From Promicromonospora sp. Populi (lineage in GTDB: Bacteria > Actinomycetota > Actinomycetes > Actinomycetales > Cellulomonadaceae), in NCBI RefSeq assembly GCF_041081105.1, contig NZ_CP163528.1, forward strand, positions 2,480,001 to 2,544,000: a DNA stretch of 64,000 nucleotides, in the 5' to 3' direction. This document shows, piece after piece, positions 8,378 to 16,091 of the stretch. Each line of letters starts with the position of its first letter. Position 1 is the first letter of the stretch. A program made the position numbers and the translations under genes. The notes under the pieces were generated by a model. The model made no database searches. It saw nothing but the letters and a program-made list of their open reading frames with translations, and was not told the origin of the DNA.

Positions 8378-9013
8378 ATGAGAGTCACCGCACTGCGTAC
8401 GCCCGCCATGAGAGTCCTGCTCGGCGTTCTCGCCGTCCTGGCTCTGACCGTGACCACCCTGGTCGCCGCACCGAGCTTCATGACCCCCCGGGCCGAAGCC
8501 CACGGCTGGGTCGTCTCACCGCCGAGCCGCCAGGATCATTGCGCCAAGCGGACCGTCAGCTTCGACTGCGGCGGCCTCCAGTGGGAGCCGCAGAGTGTCG
8601 AGGCTCCAAAGGGCTCGATGCTGTGTTCCGGCGGCAGCCGCTTCACCGTGGTCGACAACCATTCCCTCGCCTGGCCGCGCACGACCATCGGCAGCACGCA
8701 TACCTTCCGCTGGACGCTGACGGCCTTCCACCGCACCACGAGCTGGGAGTACTTCGTGGACGGGCGGCTCTTCAGGACGATCAACGACGGCGGCGCCACG
8801 CCGCCCGCGACCGTCACGCACACGCTCACGGGTCTGCCGAGCGGCAACCACAGGATCCTCGCCCGGTGGAACATCTACGACACGGCCATGGCGTTCTACG
8901 CCTGCATGGACGTGAACATCAGCGGCGGCACCGCGAGCGCGGGTACCGGTACGACCGCGGTCGACGCCGGGAAGTCGGTGGCCGGCGGACGCCTGGTGGC
9001 GGCGCACCTGTGA
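8378..9013 (+). CDS. Secreted AA10 lytic polysaccharide monooxygenase, copy 1
   Basis: This is a 211-aa copper enzyme that oxidatively cleaves crystalline polysaccharide, probably chitin. A signal peptide covers residues 1-41, and cleavage after AEA exposes His42 of HGWVVSPPSR, the required N-terminal ligand of the copper histidine brace. The second His is in TAFHRTTSWEYF, and the axial aromatic lies in RWNIYDTAMAFYACMDV, both at family positions. Cysteines in DHCAK and FDCGG are conserved. There is no carbohydrate-binding module, only a short Gly/Ala/Thr tail. GAGGTGAG at 8366-8373 precedes the ATG; a GTG nine bases upstream is less likely. It is a close paralog of the gene at 10858. Confidence 0.93.
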   Translation: MRVTALRTPAMRVLLGVLAVLALTVTTLVAAPSFMTPRAEAHGWVVSPPSRQDHCAKRTVSFDCGGLQWEPQSVEAPKGSMLCSGGSRFTVVDNHSLAWPRTTIGSTHTFRWTLTAFHRTTSWEYFVDGRLFRTINDGGATPPATVTHTLTGLPSGNHRILARWNIYDTAMAFYACMDVNISGGTASAGTGTTAVDAGKSVAGGRLVAAHL

Positions 9014-9118
9014 CGGGTTGTGACTGAGCAGTACGCGTTGTCGTGAACTGGACGCGCAGCACGAACGGCCGGTGTCCGAACGGGCGGTTTCTAGCGGTCT
9101 TCGCAACACCTGATGGTC

Positions 9119-10501
9119 CTAGACGGCTGTCAGTAGATCACGCAGACGCTCGGCTGGAGTTCTCCAGTCGAGCGTCTTGCGTGGTCGGCCGTTGAGTCGC
9201 TGGGCGACACGCTCGAGGTCTGTGGCTGTGTGGACTGACAGGTCGGTGCCCTTGGGGAAGTACTGGCGCAGGAGCCCGTTGGTGTTCTCGTTGCTGCCGC
9301 GCTGCCATGGAGAGTGCGGGTCGCAGAAGTAGACCGGCACGCCGGTCGCCACGGTGAACTGCTTGTGCGCAGCCATCTCGCAGCCCTGGTCCCAGGTCAG
9401 CGACCCGCGCAGGTGCTCGGGCAACGTCTTGATCAGCGGCACGAGCACGTCGCGGACTTCCTCGGCGGTGTGCCCGCCGGGTAGGTGCCCGAGCATCACG
9501 TAGCGCGTCGAGCGTTCAACGAGAGTCACGATCGCGGACTGGGAGCCGGTGCCGACGATCAGGTCGCCTTCCCAGTGGCCGGGCACGGCCCGGTCGGCGA
9601 CCTCGGCAGGGCGCTCGGAGATCATGACCATCTCGTCGACGAACCGGGGCGCGCGCTGCTCTGGGCTCCTGTGCGGTTTGCGGCGAGTGCGTCCGGTGCG
9701 CAGCGCATCGGTGACCTCACGTCGTAGCCCGCCACGGGCCTGGACGTAGATCGCCTGGTAGATCGTCTCCGTGCTCACCCGCATGCTCTCGTCGTGGGGA
9801 AACTCCTGCACCAGAGCGTGGCAGATCTGCTCGGGCGACCACTGCTCGGCCAGCCGGGCCGCGACATAGTCGCGCAGCGGACCGTCCTGGGCGAGCTTGG
9901 ACGTCCTGGACCGTGCGCGGCTGGTCGCCCACGCCCGCTGCGCCCGGTGCGGCCGGTAGTCACCCTGGGTCGAGCGGGCGTCGAGCTCGCGCTTGATCGT
10001 GGACGCCGGCCGGCCCAGCGCCCGCCCGATCGCCCGCAGCGACTGACCTCGTCGACGCAGATCCGCGATCTGTTCCCGTTCCGCCACCGTCAGGAACCGG
10101 GGATGCAGCTGCGCCTCGAGGGCCGCGAGAGACGGCGCCAAGGACGTGGGGACGATGGTGGTCACACCGGTCTTGTAGTCGATCAGACGACCGTCGGGGC
10201 GCAGGCGCGTGTGTTTACCCTTGCGGATCCCGTGGTCCCAGTCCTCGGCCGTGCGCTCATGGACCCCGACCTGCGCTGCAGCATCACGTCGTCGAACACC
10301 GGCCGCGCGAAGCCGGTCGTACTCCGCCCGCCGCGGATGCCCGGCCCTGCCGGGCTTGCCACGCCCGCGAACACCAGCCCTGCGCGCCCACCCGCCCGCC
10401 GTCGCGCGGTTCACACCGACAACCCGAGCAGCACCCGAGATGCTGCCATTCTCCCGGTCCAAGGCCTCGAAGAACCTCGCTCTCAACTCCTCAGAAACCA
10501 C
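9119..10501 (-). CDS. IS30-family transposase
   Basis: From the GTG at 10501 the protein is 460 aa. It has an N-terminal helix-turn-helix region (SISGAARVVGVNRATAGGWARR), a second HTH (LRRRGQSLRAIGRALGRPASTIKREL), and a C-terminal DDE integrase core. The core shows Asp in HWEGDLIVG, Asp in LTWDQGCEM and Glu in GSNENTNGLLRQYFP. These are the diagnostic IS30 signatures and all three acidic residues are present, so the enzyme is probably active. The reading frame stays open past the right inverted repeat to 10738, but a start inside the element is the only sensible one. A hairpin directly upstream may hold the ribosome site closed. Confidence 0.9.
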   Translation of the reverse strand: MVSEELRARFFEALDRENGSISGAARVVGVNRATAGGWARRAGVRGRGKPGRAGHPRRAEYDRLRAAGVRRRDAAAQVGVHERTAEDWDHGIRKGKHTRLRPDGRLIDYKTGVTTIVPTSLAPSLAALEAQLHPRFLTVAEREQIADLRRRGQSLRAIGRALGRPASTIKRELDARSTQGDYRPHRAQRAWATSRARSRTSKLAQDGPLRDYVAARLAEQWSPEQICHALVQEFPHDESMRVSTETIYQAIYVQARGGLRREVTDALRTGRTRRKPHRSPEQRAPRFVDEMVMISERPAEVADRAVPGHWEGDLIVGTGSQSAIVTLVERSTRYVMLGHLPGGHTAEEVRDVLVPLIKTLPEHLRGSLTWDQGCEMAAHKQFTVATGVPVYFCDPHSPWQRGSNENTNGLLRQYFPKGTDLSVHTATDLERVAQRLNGRPRKTLDWRTPAERLRDLLTAV

Positions 10502-10504
10502 GAT

Positions 10505-10539
10505 CCCCGCAACTCCCTGAAATCCAGGGTGTTGCGGGG
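10505..10539 (-). promoter_or_regulatory. Hairpin over the transposase translation start
   Basis: CCCCGCAAC-T-CCCTG and CAGGG-T-GTTGCGGGG pair over a five-base loop, giving a 14-bp stem with one T-T mismatch. On the transposase strand the 3' arm ends four bases before the GTG and contains the only G-rich ribosome-site candidate. It also overlaps the right terminal inverted repeat. Confidence 0.7.
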
Positions 10540-10719
10540 ATCGGTAGAACCCGCCACGTCGGACGCCGGCCGTTCGTGCGTTCTCCGGCGGCTGGGCGGC
10601 CGACGGCGGGGTGGTTTTACGGCGGGGCGGTTTTACGGCGGGGCGACTGGGGGCAACCGGACGGCGGGCAGGGCGCCGTACCGGCGAACTACGAGGAACC
10701 GCGTACGAATTCACCCTCA

Positions 10720-10787
10720 TTGTCAGCAAAGCGAACATTTCCTATGTTCGATGTGTAGGAAATTTCACCCGCAAAATTTCACCCGCG
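10720..10787 (+). promoter_or_regulatory. Promoter and candidate operator of the second LPMO gene
   Basis: TTGTCA (10720-10725) and TATGTT (10743-10748) are 17 bp apart, a very good match to a housekeeping promoter. An 8-bp inverted repeat, ATTTCCTA (10737-10744) and TAGGAAAT (10756-10763), brackets the -10 box, and AATTTCACCCGC occurs twice just downstream. The placement suits a repressor operator. The rest of the 278-bp gap (10580-10857) holds GGCGGGGCGGTTTTAC-like repeats and no gene. Confidence 0.55.
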
Positions 10788-10857
10788 CACGGGTCGTCCC
10801 TCACCCTCAGGCCGGCCCACACCGCGAGCCCCGCCCGCGCAACGGAAGGCAATAACC

Positions 10858-11502
10858 GTGAATCGTGCACGCATCGCCACCCCCCAGCCCCGAATCCTGC
10901 TGTCCGCCCTCGCAGCCCTTGCGCTCGCTGCGGCCTTCCTCGTCGCCGCCCCGAGTGCGCTCGTCCCGCAGGCGCAGGCCCACGGCTGGATCACCAGCCC
11001 GCCGAGCCGAGCGGACCACTGCGCCAAGGGCACCGTCAGCTTCGACTGCGGTGGCCTCCAGTACGAGCCGCAGAGCATCGAGGCCCCGAAGGGTTCCACA
11101 CAGTGCTCTGGCGGCAGCCGCTTCACCGTGGTCGACAACGCTTCACTGCCGTGGCCACGCACCAACATCAGCAGCAGCACCACGTTCCGCTGGCAGATCA
11201 CTGCGAACCACGCCACGTCCACATGGGAGTACTTCGTGGACGGCCAGCTCGTCAAGACCGTGAACGACGGCGGCGCCCAGCCCGGCTCGACCGTCGAGCA
11301 CACCCTGACCGGCCTGCCCGCCGGGAACCACACCATCTTCGCCCGCTGGAACATCGCCAACACCGTCAACGCCTTCTACCAGTGCGTGGACGTCACCGTC
11401 ACCGGCTCGGCGTCGGCGAGCTCGGGGGCCGACTCGCAGGCAGAGACTTCGCAGACACAGCTCTCGAGCCTGGGCGCTAGGGGCGCGCTTAGGGCCGTCT
11501 GA
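10858..11502 (+). CDS. Secreted AA10 lytic polysaccharide monooxygenase, copy 2
   Basis: This 214-aa paralog of the protein at 8378 has the signal peptide and mature N-terminus at the same residue (AQA before His42, then HGWITSPPSR). The second copper ligand His is in TANHATSTWEYF, and the aromatic pocket is in RWNIANTVNAFYQCVDV. It differs from copy 1 by lacking the Asp of the DT pair near that pocket and by a longer Ser/Gln-rich tail. The start is GTG with GGAAGG at 10844-10849. Chitin is the likely substrate from the family; no binding module is fused. Sequence divergence and separate promoters suggest the two copies are differently expressed. Confidence 0.93.
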   Translation: MNRARIATPQPRILLSALAALALAAAFLVAAPSALVPQAQAHGWITSPPSRADHCAKGTVSFDCGGLQYEPQSIEAPKGSTQCSGGSRFTVVDNASLPWPRTNISSSTTFRWQITANHATSTWEYFVDGQLVKTVNDGGAQPGSTVEHTLTGLPAGNHTIFARWNIANTVNAFYQCVDVTVTGSASASSGADSQAETSQTQLSSLGARGALRAV

Positions 11503-11915
11503 CGCTCGGGCCGGGTGACCCGACGGGGCCGACACCTGACGGGGCCGACCTGACGGGGCCGACCTGACGGACTGACTCGACGGGGCCGACCCGATGCGGC
11601 CGACCCGATGCGGCCGACCCGATGCAACCAGCCCAACCGCCCACTGAGGCCGGGTGCCCGACGCCGATCCGCGCGTCGAGCGCCCGGCCTCCATGCTGCC
11701 CGTTCGGTCTGCCCCGTCTGGTTGGCCAACCGTGCGGCCCTCTCAGGTTGGCCACTCAGGCCGCCCTCTCAGGCCGGTCGCTCGGTTGCCCTGTCGGGTT
11801 GGCCACTCGGGTTGGCCACTCGGGTTGGCCACTCGACTGCTCCCGTGTCGCCCTGTGCCCAAGGAGGCCACAAACCGGGAGCCCTTTTTCACCCGCTCTA
11901 TGGGACGATGATGGT
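11503..11915. repeat. Intergenic region filled with 14- and 13-bp tandem repeats
   Basis: No gene is seen in these 413 bp. About 11526-11630 holds degenerate GGGGCCGACCTGAC-type 14-bp units, and 11729-11840 holds GGTTGGCCACTCG-type 13-bp units (three perfect copies at the end). Neither unit length keeps a reading frame. Confidence 0.75.
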
Positions 11916-13364
11916 GTGTCGAGCGCGCTCGTCGGCATCAGTCCGACGCCCGTCGAAGTACCGCCCGTCGTATTTGCCTTGGCCGCACGGTTGCGGTCCG
12001 GAGCGACGGTCGTACCCGTGTGGCGCAACGAGTACGGCGGGTTCACGGTCCGGCTCGAGGATCGCCGGAGCGGACCGACCGCGCAGGGCGGCCAGGCGCA
12101 CGGTCAGTTACCCGCGCCGATGCTGGATCCAACAATCCATGCGGCACCAGATCCGGGACTCGATCCAGCAGGCGTTCCAGTACTGGACCCGCCGTCCGAT
12201 CCAGCACCCGGGCGCGCCCGTCGGTCCGATAGCGGGACGGTGCGACGGCTGGCCCAGCTGAACTCCACGCTCCAGAACACGGCGCACCAGAGCACCGCAC
12301 GTCAGAGCACGGCGTACCCGGACAGCAGGCACCAAGACGGTGGCTACCGAGACGGCAGGCATCACGACAGCGGGCACCAAGACAGCGGACACCACGACAG
12401 CGGGAACCAAGACGCCCTGCACCAGTTCGAGGCGCCCCAGCATGCAGAACACCCGCACGGGGACCACCAGCACGCGGCACACATGGACGCCGCGCACCAG
12501 AACAGCGCGCACCAGCTCAGCTCGAGCACAACAAATCAGTTCGCGGCAGAGCAGAACGCGATGGGACGGAACAGCGTCGGGCGCAAGAACGTCCGGCGCA
12601 GGGCGCGGAGCTCGTACCTCAAGTGGGTTCCGTACGCCGCGGCCTGTCCTGACCCGCTCGCTGAGGCCGACCGTCTGATCTGGGCCGGCTCGTACACCCC
12701 GGTCCCGCGGGTGCTCGACGTCGGCTGGGACGAACACGGCTCGTGGCTGCTCACGGCAGCGGTCGAGGCCGGCGGTGCGATAACGACGTCGGCCATCGAA
12801 CCCCAGTGGCGCGCACTGGCGGAACGCTCCGCGATCGCGGTGGGAGTCGGGCTGCGCCGGTTCCACGACGCGCTCCCCACGGACACCTGTCCCTATCTCC
12901 GCACAGCGGAGGTGCGGGTCGCCGACCTCGCAGCCGGCCTGACGGCACCGCGCACCGCCACGAAGCGACTCCGAGGGCGACTCCGGGAGCGAATCGCGAA
13001 TCGAGTCACCGAGCGTGATGCTGAGCCCGCCACTGAGCCTGCCACGATCAGCAGCGCCCTGCGCAACCCACCGCCGGTCGACCGGCTCGTCGTGTGCCAC
13101 GGCGACGCGACCGTACCGAACACCCTTCTCGACGAGGTCGGCCGGTTCGCGGCACACGTCGATGTCGGCGACCTGGGCGTCGCGGACCGCTGGTCCGACA
13201 TCGCGGTGACCACGCGCAGCGTCACCCGTCGCTACGGTCCGGGTCTGGAGCCGCTGGTGCTCGCCGCGTACGGCGTCGCCCCGGACCACGAGCGCACCAC
13301 GTACTACCGAGCACTGTGGGACGCCGAAGAGGCGGTCCGCACCCGGCGCGTGGCATCGCGGTAG
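11916..13364 (+). CDS. Aminoglycoside-phosphotransferase-like kinase with a His-rich repeat insertion
   Basis: This 482-aa protein keeps the APH fold: N-lobe strand VVPVWRNEYGGFTVRL, the Lys strand SSYLKWVPY, the catalytic loop VVCHGDATVPNTLL, and the metal segment HVDVGDLGVADRWSDIA. It matches the compact paralog at 15258 throughout. The difference is ~180 extra residues (52-232) between the first N-lobe strands. They start with Asp/Pro repeats and become a run of HQDSGHHDSG-type units rich in His, Gln, Asp and Ala. A second, shorter extension lies near residue 350. It would phosphorylate a hydroxylated small molecule; resistance is possible but not shown. The GTG start is weakly supported. 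Confidence 0.75.
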   Translation: MSSALVGISPTPVEVPPVVFALAARLRSGATVVPVWRNEYGGFTVRLEDRRSGPTAQGGQAHGQLPAPMLDPTIHAAPDPGLDPAGVPVLDPPSDPAPGRARRSDSGTVRRLAQLNSTLQNTAHQSTARQSTAYPDSRHQDGGYRDGRHHDSGHQDSGHHDSGNQDALHQFEAPQHAEHPHGDHQHAAHMDAAHQNSAHQLSSSTTNQFAAEQNAMGRNSVGRKNVRRRARSSYLKWVPYAAACPDPLAEADRLIWAGSYTPVPRVLDVGWDEHGSWLLTAAVEAGGAITTSAIEPQWRALAERSAIAVGVGLRRFHDALPTDTCPYLRTAEVRVADLAAGLTAPRTATKRLRGRLRERIANRVTERDAEPATEPATISSALRNPPPVDRLVVCHGDATVPNTLLDEVGRFAAHVDVGDLGVADRWSDIAVTTRSVTRRYGPGLEPLVLAAYGVAPDHERTTYYRALWDAEEAVRTRRVASR

Positions 13365-13369
13365 GTCGC

Positions 13370-13486
13370 GAGGCCCGCGAAGCCCGCGAAGCCCGCGAAG
13401 CCCGCGAAGCCCGCGAAGCCCGCGAAGCCCGCGAAGCCCGCGAAGCCCGCGAAGCCCGCGAAGCCCGCGAAGCCCGCGAAGCCCGC
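13370..13486. repeat. Perfect 9-bp tandem array
   Basis: One variant unit (GAGGCCCGC) is followed by twelve perfect copies of GAAGCCCGC, in the 140-bp gap between two convergent genes. It is not a CRISPR array because there are no spacers. Perfect copies imply recent expansion. Confidence 0.95.
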
Positions 13487-13505
13487 GAGAGCATCATCAG
13501 CGAGA

Positions 13506-15062
13506 TCACCGACGACGCGTGTCATAGACGCGGTGCATCAGCAGCTCGATCGGCCCGCGCGACCACCGACGCAGCCACAGTGGGGCCGCCACCATCAGCA
13601 TCGTCGAGATGACCGCCCAGATCGCGACAACCTGCCACGGGCTGCCACCGGCGAGCCCCAAGCCCCAGTCGTAGCAGATCGCCGAAGCCAGCACGTTCTG
13701 CAGCACGTAGCACGACAGCGCAGTCCGGCCGACCCCTTCGACGCCGCGGTGCAGCAGGCCAGCCAGCCTCCGGCCCGGCGACGGAAGCGGTGAAAGCGCC
13801 CGTACTTGTTCCTGTTCCTGCCCCTCTTGTTCCTGCCCCTCTTGCTGGGTCTGTTGCTGGGTCTGCGCCAGTTGCTGGGTCTGCGCCAGTTGCTGGGTCT
13901 GCGCCAGTTGCTGGGTCTGCGCCCGTTCCAGCGCCTGCGCCTCTACTTGCGCACGCGCCTGCGCACGCCTCTGTGCCCGGTCAACGAGGGTCGTACCCAG
14001 CGCCAGGATGCCGAGAGCGACCAGTGGCGGGACCAGGTATCGGTCCACCAGGAACCAGTCTTGCCCGGCCCAGGTTGTCAGCGCGTTGAGCGGCACACCC
14101 GCGCCCAGCCCGACCCACGCGAGCCGACGACGCAGCCGCGCTCCGTCCTCCGTCATGGAGAACATGCCCGCGCGAACGAGGCGTGAGCCCACAAGGAACA
14201 GCACGGTGGCCGACGGCACGATCAGGAGGAGCTCGATCCGGAACACCTCCATATGGGTGATCCGGAGCAGCACCTGGTCCAGCCAGCTGGCTGTCGACAC
14301 ATCCGCAGCAGCCCCAGCACCCGAAGCACCCGCTGCAGCGCCGCCCGCACCGGCGGAGACATCAGGCATGGCAACGAGCAGCGCGGTGAGGCCGAGGATC
14401 GCCGTCACATAGATCGCAGCAATTACCCCGCCCCAGGCGCGCACCACTCGATCGCTGCGCCCGATCAGGTACGCGGCCAGCACTGACGCGATCGCATACC
14501 CCATTAGGACGTCGAACTCGAAGACCAGGATGTAGTGCACCAGACCCTCGACGAACAGGATCGAGGCCCGCAGGGCGTAGCGGCCGGGCCACGGCATGCC
14601 GCGCCGGACCATGGACCGGTACTGCAGCTCCAGGCCCACCCCGAACAACAGGGTGAGCAGCCCAAGGAACTTTCCGTTGGCCAGCGCCTGGAGCACCCGC
14701 TGTATGGGGTCGGCCATGGCGAAACCGTCGGAGAACCACTCGGCGGGACCGCCAGGCGTGGAAAATATCCAGACGTTGCTGGCGAGCGTCCCCAGAATCG
14801 CGATCCCCCGCAGGACGTCGAGCGCGATGATCCGTCCGGCCGGGCTCACCGTGGCGCTCACGGGCGCGCCGGTCGTCGCTCGCTCGGTCGTACCGAAATC
14901 GGACGGCGCGGGTTCCGACGTCGCAGGTTCCGACGTCGCAGGTTCCGACGTCGCAGGTTCCGACGTCGCAGTGTCCGACGTCGCAGTGTCCGACGTCGCA
15001 GTGTCCGACGTCGCAGTGTCCGACGTCGCAGTGTCCGGACCAGCTGGTGTGTTGGTTGGCAT
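13506..15062 (-). CDS. DUF418-family membrane protein with N-terminal and internal repeat segments
   Basis: This is a 518-aa multi-pass protein. The signature IALDVLRGIAILGTLASNVWIF and the C-terminal GRTALSCYVLQNVLAS...WGLGLAG region mark DUF418, a membrane family of unknown function related to acyltransferase-like proteins. The first ~65 residues are a soluble tail of Ala-Thr-Ser-Asp-Thr and Ala-Thr-Ser-Glu-Pro units encoded by a 15-bp repeat. A second repeat, Gln-Thr-Gln-Gln-Leu-Ala then Gln/Glu-rich, sits at about residues 385-430 just before the C-terminal helices. The hydrophobic parts are uninterrupted. The ATG at 15062 has AGGG seven bases upstream. Confidence 0.85.
   Translation of the reverse strand: MPTNTPAGPDTATSDTATSDTATSDTATSDTATSEPATSEPATSEPATSEPAPSDFGTTERATTGAPVSATVSPAGRIIALDVLRGIAILGTLASNVWIFSTPGGPAEWFSDGFAMADPIQRVLQALANGKFLGLLTLLFGVGLELQYRSMVRRGMPWPGRYALRASILFVEGLVHYILVFEFDVLMGYAIASVLAAYLIGRSDRVVRAWGGVIAAIYVTAILGLTALLVAMPDVSAGAGGAAAGASGAGAAADVSTASWLDQVLLRITHMEVFRIELLLIVPSATVLFLVGSRLVRAGMFSMTEDGARLRRRLAWVGLGAGVPLNALTTWAGQDWFLVDRYLVPPLVALGILALGTTLVDRAQRRAQARAQVEAQALERAQTQQLAQTQQLAQTQQLAQTQQQTQQEGQEQEGQEQEQVRALSPLPSPGRRLAGLLHRGVEGVGRTALSCYVLQNVLASAICYDWGLGLAGGSPWQVVAIWAVISTMLMVAAPLWLRRWSRGPIELLMHRVYDTRRR
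13856..13928 (-). repeat. 18-bp repeat encoding a Gln-rich loop
   Basis: Four copies of a CTGGGTCTGCGCCAGTTG-like unit (plus strand) encode Gln-Thr-Gln-Gln-Leu-Ala inside the DUF418 protein. Confidence 0.85.
14911..15030 (-). repeat. 15-bp repeat encoding the DUF418 N-terminal tail
   Basis: Eight consecutive 15-bp units: four GGTTCCGACGTCGCA, then four GTGTCCGACGTCGCA. Within each block the copies are perfect. The first block gives Thr-Ser-Glu-Pro-type units and the second Thr-Ser-Asp-Thr. Confidence 0.95.
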
Positions 15063-15257
15063 GTGCCGACCCTGCCGTCGCCGGCTCGCGACGTCGTCGG
15101 CCAAACTGGCGATCACGCGGGACCCGCGTACATCGTTCGGAGGAGATCCTGCCGTGCAGGCAGGCACCCAGGTGGGTGTGGAGGTAGGTGGACGGGGCGC
15201 GGGCCAAGGGCCGGAAATGACGTCGTTTCGCGCAGCCGAACCTGACAACCTAGCCCT

Positions 15258-16091
15258 ATGACCATCCCCACCGGCGCAGTCCCCGTGCCCGACGCCGTGC
15301 GCGAGCTCGCCGGCAATGCGCTTGTGACGCCGGTGTGGACCAACGAGCTGGGCGGGTTGACGTTCCGGGTCGATCCGTCCGACGAACCGGTACCCGATCC
15401 GAGCGCGGCGCCAGGCCCAGGTGGAGCGGCAAGGCAAAGCCCCTTCTTCGTGAAATGGGCACCTCGCACGGACCGGTCGGTGGCCGAGGGTATCGACCTC
15501 GCCGACGAGGCCGCCCGGATGCGCTGGGCGGCGCAGTACACGCCGGTACCGCAGGTGCTCGAAGCCGGTGCCGACGAGAACGCCGAGTGGCTGGCGACGG
15601 TCGCGATCGAGGCGCGCTCCGCCGTCGACCCGCGCTGGCTGGCTGATCCCGAGACTGCGGCCAGCGCGATCGGATCCGGACTGCGGGCGCTGCACGATGC
15701 ACTGCCCATCGACAGGTGCCCCTGGACCTGGAGCGTCAGCGACCGGATCACGGGCGCCGAGCTACGAGCGGCACGCGGCCACGCGGCCGACGGCTGGGCG
15801 GTGGAGACGCGTGCCCGCCTCCTCGAGACCCCGGACCACGACAGGCTCGTCGTCTGCCACGGCGACGCCTGTGCCCCCAACACCCTGCTCGACGACGACG
15901 GCCGCTGGGCCGCGCACGTCGACCTCGGCGCGCTCGGCGTCGCCGACCGGTGGGCCGACCTCGCTATCGCGACGTACAGCCTGGACTGGAACTACGGCCC
16001 TGGGTACGAGCACCTGGTCTATGAGGCCTACGGGATCGACGAAGATCCCGAGCGCGTCGCGTACTACCGGCTCCTGTGGGACCTGGGATGA
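15258..16091 (+). CDS. Aminoglycoside-phosphotransferase-like kinase (compact paralog)
   Basis: This 277-aa protein has the usual APH length. It shows the N-lobe strand LVTPVWTNELGGLTFRV, the nucleotide Lys in FFVKWAPR, the catalytic loop VVCHGDACAPNTLL, and the metal-binding HVDLGALGVADRWADLAIATYSL. The C-terminus GYEHLVYEAYGID...YYRLLWDLG matches APH(3')-type enzymes. It is a good reference for the expanded paralog at 11916, because the loop that carries ~180 extra residues there is only ~25 residues here. The stop overlaps the start of the next kinase gene (ATGA), so the two are probably co-translated. The substrate is unproven; drug resistance should not be assumed. Confidence 0.87.
   Translation: MTIPTGAVPVPDAVRELAGNALVTPVWTNELGGLTFRVDPSDEPVPDPSAAPGPGGAARQSPFFVKWAPRTDRSVAEGIDLADEAARMRWAAQYTPVPQVLEAGADENAEWLATVAIEARSAVDPRWLADPETAASAIGSGLRALHDALPIDRCPWTWSVSDRITGAELRAARGHAADGWAVETRARLLETPDHDRLVVCHGDACAPNTLLDDDGRWAAHVDLGALGVADRWADLAIATYSLDWNYGPGYEHLVYEAYGIDEDPERVAYYRLLWDLG

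Larger units (their letters stand above)
9059..10579. mobile_element. IS30-family insertion sequence
   Basis: A 1521-bp element is bounded by 52-bp imperfect inverted repeats (9059-9110 and 10528-10579), identical at 43 of 52 positions by my alignment. The outermost 14 bases (GCACGAACGGCCGG) match perfectly. It carries one transposase gene reading leftward. It lies between two paralogous LPMO genes without disrupting either. I could not identify a convincing target-site duplication next to these ends, so the exact termini may be shifted by a few bases. Confidence 0.82.

Noticed and set aside
10502..10738. N-terminal extension of the transposase beyond the IS
   Set aside because: It crosses the right inverted repeat into host DNA and has Arg/Pro-rich composition of a frame that is open by chance.
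11622..11915. Longer N-terminus of the His-rich APH-like protein
   Set aside because: The open frame continues upstream only through 13- and 14-bp repeats with no family similarity; the GTG at 11916 begins the conserved region.
13370..13486. Possible CRISPR array
   Set aside because: The 9-bp units are contiguous with no spacers and no cas genes are near, so this is a plain tandem repeat.
15258..16091. Confirmed aminoglycoside resistance gene
   Set aside because: The fold and motifs are APH-like, but the substrate cannot be read from sequence and no antibiotic biosynthesis or other resistance genes flank it.
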